From Paludibacteraceae bacterium (GTDB taxonomy: Bacteria > Bacteroidota > Bacteroidia > Bacteroidales > Paludibacteraceae), in the NCBI GenBank assembly GCA_947445425.1, contig CANFFA010000036.1:1-11506 (forward strand): a stretch of 11,506 nt of DNA. Reading direction: 5' to 3'. This document shows, one piece after another, positions 6,662 through 11,506 of the stretch. Position numbers and translations under genes: made by a program. Each line of letters starts with the position of its first letter. Position 1 is the first letter of the stretch. The notes under the pieces are model-generated. The model made no database searches and was not told where the DNA came from. It worked only from the letters and a program-made list of their open reading frames with translations.

Positions 6662-8332
6662 TTACTTAGTATAAGCTTGTTCGTGAACGCTTGCCACTGA
6701 ACGACCAGATGGATCATTCAAATTCTTGAAGGCTGCATCCCACTCCAAAGCAATTGGTGTACTACAAGCTACAGAAGGCACAGAAGGCACACAGGTAGCA
6801 GCAGAATCAGAAGGGAAATAATCCGCAAAAATAGTACGGTAATAATACTCTTCTTTATTCATTGGCGGATTAATTGGATAAGTTTCATTCACTTTGGCCA
6901 TTTGCTCATCCGTAACTGAATCGTGAGTCATCTGACGCAAAGTATCAATCCAGCTATAACCAACACCATCAGAGAATTGCTCTTTTTGACGCCAAACAAT
7001 ACTTTCTGGTAAATAGGCTTCAAAAGCTTTGCGCAAAATCCATTTCTCCATTTTACCATTACCTGCCATCTTATCTTTTGGATTCAAACGCATGGCAACA
7101 TCCATAAATTCTTTATCCAAGAAAGGTACACGACCCTCAACACCCCAAGAAGCCAGAGACTTATTAGCACGTAAACAATCGTAAAGGTGTAATTTATCCA
7201 ATTTACGAACCGTTTCTTTGTGGAACTCTTCAGCATTTGGTGCTTTGTGGAAATAAAGGTAACCACCAAAAATCTCATCAGCACCCTCGCCAGAAAGCAC
7301 CATTTTAACACCCATAGATTTAATTACACGGGATAGTAAATACATTGGCGTACTGGCACGGATGGTAGTAACATCATATGTTTCAACGTGATAAATAACA
7401 TCACGAACGGCATCCAAACCTTCTTGAACCGTGAAATGAATTTCATGGTGAATGGTTCCAATAGAATCTGCAACTTTACGAGCAGCAATCAAATCAGGAG
7501 AACCTTCAAGACCCACTGCAAAAGAGTGCAATTGTGGCCACCAAGAACCATCTTGTTTACCTGCTTCAATACGTTTCTCTGCATGTTTTTTTGCTATGGC
7601 AGAGATAATTGAAGAATCCAAACCACCTGAAAGCAATACACCATAAGGTACATCAGCCATCAATTGACGTTCAACAGCAGCCTCTAAAGCATCACGCAAT
7701 ACATCAATATCAGAAACATTATCTTTTACTGCGTCAAAATTCTCCCAATCACGTTTGTACCATTGTGTAGGTTTTTTATCAGGGCTATAAAGATATTGAC
7801 CTGGTAAAAACTCTTCAATTTTAAGACAAACGCCTTCTAAAGCTTTTAATTCAGAACCAACATAGTATGTTCCTTGTGCATCCCAACCTTGATACAATGG
7901 AATAATTCCAATGTGATCACGGCCAATCATATAAATATCTTTCTCAATATCATAAAGTGCAAATGCGAAAATACCATTTAAATCTTCCATGAAGTTAGGT
8001 CCTTTTTCACGATAAAGCGCTAAAATAACTTCACAATCCGATTTGGTAAGGAATTCATATTTACCTTCAAATTGTTTTCTAATTTCTTGATGATTGTAGA
8101 TTTCACCATTCACAGCCAACACCAATTTACCATCCTTGCTGAAGAGAGGTTGTTTACCTGATTCAGGATCAACAATTGACAAACGTTCATGCGCCAAGAT
8201 GGCTTTATCATTAGAAAAAATACCAGACCAGTCTGGACCACGGTGTCTAATTCGCTTAGACATTTTTAATACTGAAGGGCGCAATGCCTGCGCAGGGTAT
8301 TTAAGATCAAATGCACATACTATTCCACACAT
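6662..8332 (-). CDS. asnB: Asparagine synthase B, glutamine-hydrolysing
   Basis: AsnB makes asparagine from aspartate, glutamine and ATP in the cytoplasm. The 556 residues match E. coli AsnB (554). The N-terminal Ntn-type glutaminase domain (about 2-200) begins MCGI, with Cys2 as nucleophile after removal of Met1. It contains RHRGPD (29-34), Arg50, NGEIYN (75-80) and the Asp99-bearing SDCEV (98-102), all used to bind glutamine. The synthetase domain carries the ATP-pyrophosphatase loop SGGLDSS (235-241) and SGEGADEIFGGY starting at Ser347, with Glu349 as the expected catalytic acid. The C terminus (PSVACSTPIALEWDAAF...DPSGRS) also follows the bacterial AsnB pattern, so both activities should be intact. 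It is the last gene of the co-directional block gltB-gltD-asnB. The 157-nt gap before it contains a hairpin and a possible promoter, so it may be transcribed separately from gltBD. Confidence 0.97.
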   Translation of the reverse strand: MCGIVCAFDLKYPAQALRPSVLKMSKRIRHRGPDWSGIFSNDKAILAHERLSIVDPESGKQPLFSKDGKLVLAVNGEIYNHQEIRKQFEGKYEFLTKSDCEVILALYREKGPNFMEDLNGIFAFALYDIEKDIYMIGRDHIGIIPLYQGWDAQGTYYVGSELKALEGVCLKIEEFLPGQYLYSPDKKPTQWYKRDWENFDAVKDNVSDIDVLRDALEAAVERQLMADVPYGVLLSGGLDSSIISAIAKKHAEKRIEAGKQDGSWWPQLHSFAVGLEGSPDLIAARKVADSIGTIHHEIHFTVQEGLDAVRDVIYHVETYDVTTIRASTPMYLLSRVIKSMGVKMVLSGEGADEIFGGYLYFHKAPNAEEFHKETVRKLDKLHLYDCLRANKSLASWGVEGRVPFLDKEFMDVAMRLNPKDKMAGNGKMEKWILRKAFEAYLPESIVWRQKEQFSDGVGYSWIDTLRQMTHDSVTDEQMAKVNETYPINPPMNKEEYYYRTIFADYFPSDSAATCVPSVPSVACSTPIALEWDAAFKNLNDPSGRSVASVHEQAYTK

Positions 8333-8357
8333 ATCTTTTTATATAGTTACGAGATAT

Positions 8358-8378
8358 TTAGTTACAAGTTACAAGTTA
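8358..8378 (-). repeat. Short 7-bp direct repeats (TAACTTG) upstream of asnB
   Basis: On the minus strand TAACTTG occurs twice in direct succession (8378-8372, 8371-8365), followed by the degenerate copy TAACTAA (8364-8358). A further GTAACTA lies at 8350-8344. All fall within 50 nt of the asnB start. They could be a regulator's binding site, alternative -7 elements, or a slippage product. Confidence 0.6.
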
Positions 8379-8403
8379 TATCAGCATGTAATCAAATAAC
8401 AAA
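8372..8403 (-). promoter_or_regulatory. Possible promoter for asnB
   Basis: On the minus strand TTTG (8403-8400) lies 21 nt before TAACTTG (8378-8372). The spacing fits a Bacteroidota promoter, but the -7 element is one base short of TAnnTTTG, so the call is weak. Transcription would start around 8365 and give a leader of about 30 nt. Confidence 0.3.
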
Positions 8404-8437
8404 TAAGCAGTTATTAATTAAATTTAAGAATATTGAA

Positions 8438-8486
8438 AATTGAGAGCAAACTATTTTTCTTATTCAAAAACAATCTACTCTCAATT
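8438..8486 (-). terminator. Hairpin just after gltD, weak terminator candidate
   Basis: AATTGAGAG at 8438-8446 is exactly complementary to 8478-8486, enclosing 31 nt in which a second T5/A5 helix (8454-8458 with 8466-8470) can form. On the minus strand it begins 3 nt after the gltD stop codon. The sequence after the stem is only modestly T-rich, so it may be a partial terminator or a 3'-end stabiliser rather than a full stop before asnB. Confidence 0.35.
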
Positions 8487-8489
8487 CAT

Positions 8490-9902
8490 TTATAAAGATT
8501 TATGGATATCTTCAGCAACTTTACGGCCCAATGCAATAGCACGTACTACCAAGCTTGCACCGATAGCGGCATCACCAGTAGCAAATACTTTTGCTAAGCT
8601 ACTTTGACTTTTCTTATCTGTAGCAACATTACCGCGGGCATCATAATTCACACCTAATTCATCTAATAAACCTTCGTGTACAGGGTGAACAAATCCCAAA
8701 GCAAGGAAAACTAAATCAGCTTTGATGATTTCAGTTTTGCCAGTTGGTTTCATCTCCATGCGACCATTTTCACCTTTCAACCACTCAACTTCTTCGACTA
8801 AAACCTCTTTCAAGTTTCCATTTTCACCAATAAACTGTTTGGTATTCAAGCTCCATTTACGCTCACAACCTTCTTGGTGTGAGCTTGAAGTTTTCAAGAT
8901 GGTTGGATAGTAAGGCCAAGGAGTAGCAGGATTTTTACCAGCTGGAGGTTGAGGTAAAATCTCAATTTGAGTAATTTTAACAGCACCTTGACGAACAGAA
9001 GTACCGACACAATCCGAACCAGTATCTCCACCACCAATAACCAATACATGTTTATTTTTAGCTGAAATAATATCCTTTTCGGCAACTGTTTCACCCATGA
9101 TGAGTTGATTTTGTTGGCTCAAAAAGTCCATGGCATAATAAACACCTTTCAAATCACGACCTTCTGGCGTGATATTGCGTGGATGTCCTGCACCAATTGC
9201 TAAACAAACTGCATCAAAATTTGCCATGATTTCCTTACCAGAAATATCTTTTCCAACCTCAGTATTTGGTTTGAAAATGATACCCTCTTCAGACATTTGC
9301 GTCAAACGACGGTCAATCACATTCTTGCTCAATTTAAAGCTTGGAATACCATAGCGAAGTAAACCACCCAACGCATTGTCTTTTTCAAAAAGCGTTACTG
9401 TATGTCCCTTGCGGTTCAATTGTTGTGCTGCAGCCATACCAGCAGGACCAGAACCAATAATGGCAATATTTTTACCAGTACGGGTTTTAGGTGGAAGTGG
9501 CTTAATCATACCTTCAGTAAAGCCGATTTCTGCAATTGCAGCCTCATTCTCACGGATGGTAACCGGTGACTCGCTTAATGCCAATACACAAGATTTCTCG
9601 CATGGTGCTGGACAAATACGACCGGTAAATTCAGGGAAGTTATTAGTATCATGGATATTAGCAACCGCTTCTTTCCATTTTCCTTTATATATCAAATCTT
9701 GCCATTCTGGCATTTTATTGCCTAGCGGACATCCCCAGTGACAAAAAGGAATACCACAATCCATACAACGTGATGCTTGTGCCTGTCTGTCTTCTCTATT
9801 CAGTGTTTGTTCTACCTCCCCAAAATCATAAACGCGCTCGTTTATCGGTCGGTAACCCGCTTCTTTGCGGGGTACAGTTATAAATGCTCTTGGATTTCCC
9901 AT
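8490..9902 (-). CDS. gltD: Glutamate synthase small (beta) subunit
   Basis: GltD is the NADPH-oxidising subunit of glutamate synthase. It passes electrons from NADPH through FAD and iron-sulfur clusters to GltB, which makes glutamate from glutamine and 2-oxoglutarate. The 470 residues match E. coli GltD (472). Two cysteine groups are visible for the N-terminal 4Fe-4S clusters: C46, C49, C54, C58 (CMDCGIPFCHWGC) and C97, C101, C105 (CPAPCEKSC). The FAD dinucleotide fold has GSGPAG at 150-155, the NADPH fold has GGGDTGSDC at 290-298, and the C-terminal FAD block FATGDAAIGASLVV is intact. The start MGNPRAFITVPRKE is typical for the family. It follows gltB after 88 nt that contain a strong hairpin; I found no clear promoter there, so a gltBD operon is likely. 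Related folds such as dihydropyrimidine dehydrogenase subunits are excluded by the gltB neighbour. Confidence 0.97.
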   Translation of the reverse strand: MGNPRAFITVPRKEAGYRPINERVYDFGEVEQTLNREDRQAQASRCMDCGIPFCHWGCPLGNKMPEWQDLIYKGKWKEAVANIHDTNNFPEFTGRICPAPCEKSCVLALSESPVTIRENEAAIAEIGFTEGMIKPLPPKTRTGKNIAIIGSGPAGMAAAQQLNRKGHTVTLFEKDNALGGLLRYGIPSFKLSKNVIDRRLTQMSEEGIIFKPNTEVGKDISGKEIMANFDAVCLAIGAGHPRNITPEGRDLKGVYYAMDFLSQQNQLIMGETVAEKDIISAKNKHVLVIGGGDTGSDCVGTSVRQGAVKITQIEILPQPPAGKNPATPWPYYPTILKTSSSHQEGCERKWSLNTKQFIGENGNLKEVLVEEVEWLKGENGRMEMKPTGKTEIIKADLVFLALGFVHPVHEGLLDELGVNYDARGNVATDKKSQSSLAKVFATGDAAIGASLVVRAIALGRKVAEDIHKSL

Positions 9903-9918
9903 TGTGTTTTATTGTTTT

Positions 9919-9956
9919 AAGCAATACCCTCCTCAAAATAATGAGGAGGATTGCTT
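9919..9956. ncRNA. Strong hairpin in the gltB-gltD intergenic region
   Basis: CCTCCTCA (9928-9935) pairs with TGAGGAGG (9942-9949) over a 6-nt loop. After a 2-nt bulge (9926-9927) the helix continues with AAGCAAT (9919-9925) against ATTGCTT (9950-9956), giving 15 pairs, several G-C. It occupies the centre of the 88-nt gap, ending 16 nt before the gltD start in the direction of transcription. No good T-run follows on the minus strand, so it is more likely an mRNA stability or processing element, or a leaky terminator, than a full terminator. I label it as an RNA structure and do not claim a separate RNA gene. Confidence 0.7.
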
Positions 9957-9990
9957 TATCGTGTTTAGTTGTTTACTCGTTAACTTAATA

Positions 9991-11506
9991 TCAATAATCG
10001 CGATTTACTTGTGCAATCTTCTTATTGATAGCAGCTATTTTTTCTTCTTGTAAAACTCGTTTGTATTCTATAGGAACTATTTGAATAAACTTCTCAACAT
10101 ATTCGCTCCAGTTGTCCAAAATTTGTTTCGCACGGGGACTTCCAGTATGCTCATAATGTTTCTTAATTAATCCATTTAATTCTTTTTTATCAGCACTATC
10201 TTCAAGAAGTGACAACTCAACCATTTCCATATTACAGAAATAATCAAAGTTGCCTTTTTCGTTAAGAACATACGCAACACCACCACTCATACCAGCAGCA
10301 AAGTTACGACCTGTTTCTCCAAGAACAACCGTTCTACCACCAGTCATGTACTCACAACAGTGATCACCAGCACCTTCGACAACAGCAATGGCTCCTGAGT
10401 TACGAACGCAGAAACGTTCACCCACTATACCATTGATATACACTTCACCGGAAGTAGCACCATACAATAAAGTATTACCAGCGATGATGTTATCTTGTGC
10501 TAAGAAAGAACTTCCTTGCGGAGGAACCACAGAAATAGTACCACCTGAAAGACCTTTACCTAAATAATCATTGGCTTCACCAACTAATTTAAAGACAGCA
10601 CCTTTTGACAAGAAAGCACCAAAACTTTGACCAGCAGAACCTTCAAAATCAATTGTGATGGTATTATCAGGTAAACCAACTTGACCATAACGTTTGGCAA
10701 TTTCACCAGAAAGCATAGCGCCAACCGTACGATCGATATTTGTAATGGCAGTTTTAAAATGAACTGGCATACACATATCAAGTGCAGGAAGAGATTTTGA
10801 AATCAATTCAACATCCAACACTTTTTCAAGTTTGTGATCTTGATTGCTGACATGACGAATTGCATTCTTTTGAGTCTCTTTTGGTGTATATATAATTTTT
10901 GAAATATCTATTTTATTCAATTTCGGGTGAAGATCAAACGCTTTACGTTCAATCAATTCAGAATGACCCACTACTTCATCCAAACTACGGAATCCAAGTG
11001 CAGCCAAATGCTCACGAACATCTTGCGCTAAGAAATTGAAGAAATTCACCAAATATTCATGCTTACCCAAGAAACGTTTACGCAATTCAACATCTTGCGT
11101 GGCAACACCAACTGGACAAGTATTTAAGTGACATTTACGCATCATTACACAACCTAGAATAAGCAGTGCACTGGTAGCAAAACCAAACTCTTCAGCACCC
11201 AACAAAGCAGACATGATAATATCACGACCTGTTTTCAATTGACCATCCGCTTGAAGTTTAATTTGACCACGCAAATTATTCATTACCAAGGTTTGTTGCG
11301 TTTCTGCCAAACCAATTTCCATTGGTAAACCAGCATGTCTAATAGAACTTGCAGGACTTGCACCCGTACCACCTTCGGCACCACTGATCAAAATCAAATC
11401 AGCTTTTGCTTTTGCAACACCAGCTGCGATGGTACCAACACCACTTTCAGAAACCAGTTTTACACTGATCATTGCAGTTGGGTTGATATTTTTCAAGTCA
11501 TAAATT
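9991..11506 (-). CDS. gltB: Glutamate synthase large (alpha) subunit, C-terminal third (partial)
   Basis: This is the 3' part of gltB, cut by the window's right edge. About 505 codons are present of the roughly 1,500 in the family. The frame stays open to 11506, where it reads IYDLKNINPTAMISVKLVSE, the known GltB context; a TTG at 11496 is an internal Leu codon, not a start. Domains seen, in order: the end of the FMN-binding synthase domain (SVKLVSESGVGTIAAGVAKAKAD, then the SGAEGGTGASP glycine block); the 3Fe-4S cysteines of CVMMRKCHLNTCPVG (codons at 11149-11151, 11131-11133, 11116-11118); and the glycine-rich C-terminal GXGXG beta-helix domain (GLSGGTISV, GATSGEVYINGIVGERF, EYMTGGRTVVLGETGRNFAAGMSGG). 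Those domains accept ammonia and reduce the iminoglutarate intermediate. The amidotransferase domain lies outside the window. The adjacent gltD shows this is the NADPH-type enzyme rather than the single-subunit ferredoxin type. Confidence 0.97.
   Translation of the reverse strand, partial: IYDLKNINPTAMISVKLVSESGVGTIAAGVAKAKADLILISGAEGGTGASPASSIRHAGLPMEIGLAETQQTLVMNNLRGQIKLQADGQLKTGRDIIMSALLGAEEFGFATSALLILGCVMMRKCHLNTCPVGVATQDVELRKRFLGKHEYLVNFFNFLAQDVREHLAALGFRSLDEVVGHSELIERKAFDLHPKLNKIDISKIIYTPKETQKNAIRHVSNQDHKLEKVLDVELISKSLPALDMCMPVHFKTAITNIDRTVGAMLSGEIAKRYGQVGLPDNTITIDFEGSAGQSFGAFLSKGAVFKLVGEANDYLGKGLSGGTISVVPPQGSSFLAQDNIIAGNTLLYGATSGEVYINGIVGERFCVRNSGAIAVVEGAGDHCCEYMTGGRTVVLGETGRNFAAGMSGGVAYVLNEKGNFDYFCNMEMVELSLLEDSADKKELNGLIKKHYEHTGSPRAKQILDNWSEYVEKFIQIVPIEYKRVLQEEKIAAINKKIAQVNRDY

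Noticed and set aside
6771..6788. 9-bp tandem duplication inside asnB, encoding a repeated VPS
   Set aside because: It stays in frame and falls in the variable segment before the conserved PSVACS motif, so it is ordinary coding variation.
9926..9949. GAGGAGGG as a ribosome binding site for gltD
   Set aside because: It lies 24 nt before the ATG and is locked in a hairpin, both unlike a working Shine-Dalgarno site.

Overview
The window looks like an ordinary chromosomal segment of a member of the Bacteroidota, probably close to Sphingobacteriales (Pedobacter/Sphingobacterium-like). This is an inference from several signs: AT-rich DNA, start codons without Shine-Dalgarno sequences, promoter elements of the TAnnTTTG type upstream of two genes, a DUF4783 gene (a family I know from Bacteroidota) next to nadC and rlmH, and protein sequences typical of the phylum. 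No tRNA, rRNA, CRISPR array, transposase, phage gene or plasmid function was seen. Every gene is intact except gltB, which runs off the right edge.

Layout, left to right. Positions 1-130 are non-coding and hold a perfect 16-bp inverted repeat followed by seven 8-bp tandem repeats. On the minus strand, 131-1890 carries a two-gene unit: an RBBP9/YdeN-like serine hydrolase followed by a METTL25-like (Methyltransf_32-type) methyltransferase. On the plus strand, an NfsA-like flavin nitroreductase (1999-2751) has its own promoter and ends at a two-way terminator. Facing it on the minus strand are nadC (NAD biosynthesis) and a secreted DUF4783 protein, which overlap by 8 nt. Divergent from these, on the plus strand, are rlmH and an rlhA-type U32 protein; both are predicted to modify 23S rRNA close to the ribosome's functional centre. 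A strong two-way terminator at 6611-6647 separates them from the minus-strand nitrogen block, transcribed in the order gltB, gltD, asnB.

The genes form three functional groups. Ammonia assimilation and amide transfer: GltB/GltD make glutamate from glutamine and 2-oxoglutarate, and AsnB uses glutamine to make asparagine. Ribosome modification: RlmH (pseudouridine-1915 N3 methylation) and RlhA (C2501 hydroxylation). Redox cofactors: NadC makes the NAD precursor, and the nitroreductase uses NAD(P)H.

I did not find a new defence, mobile or signalling system. The points most worth a second look are the DUF4783-nadC coupling, the strong hairpin between gltB and gltD, the RlmH-RlhA pairing, the uncharacterised hydrolase/methyltransferase pair, and the repeat structures at 33-130 and 8358-8378.
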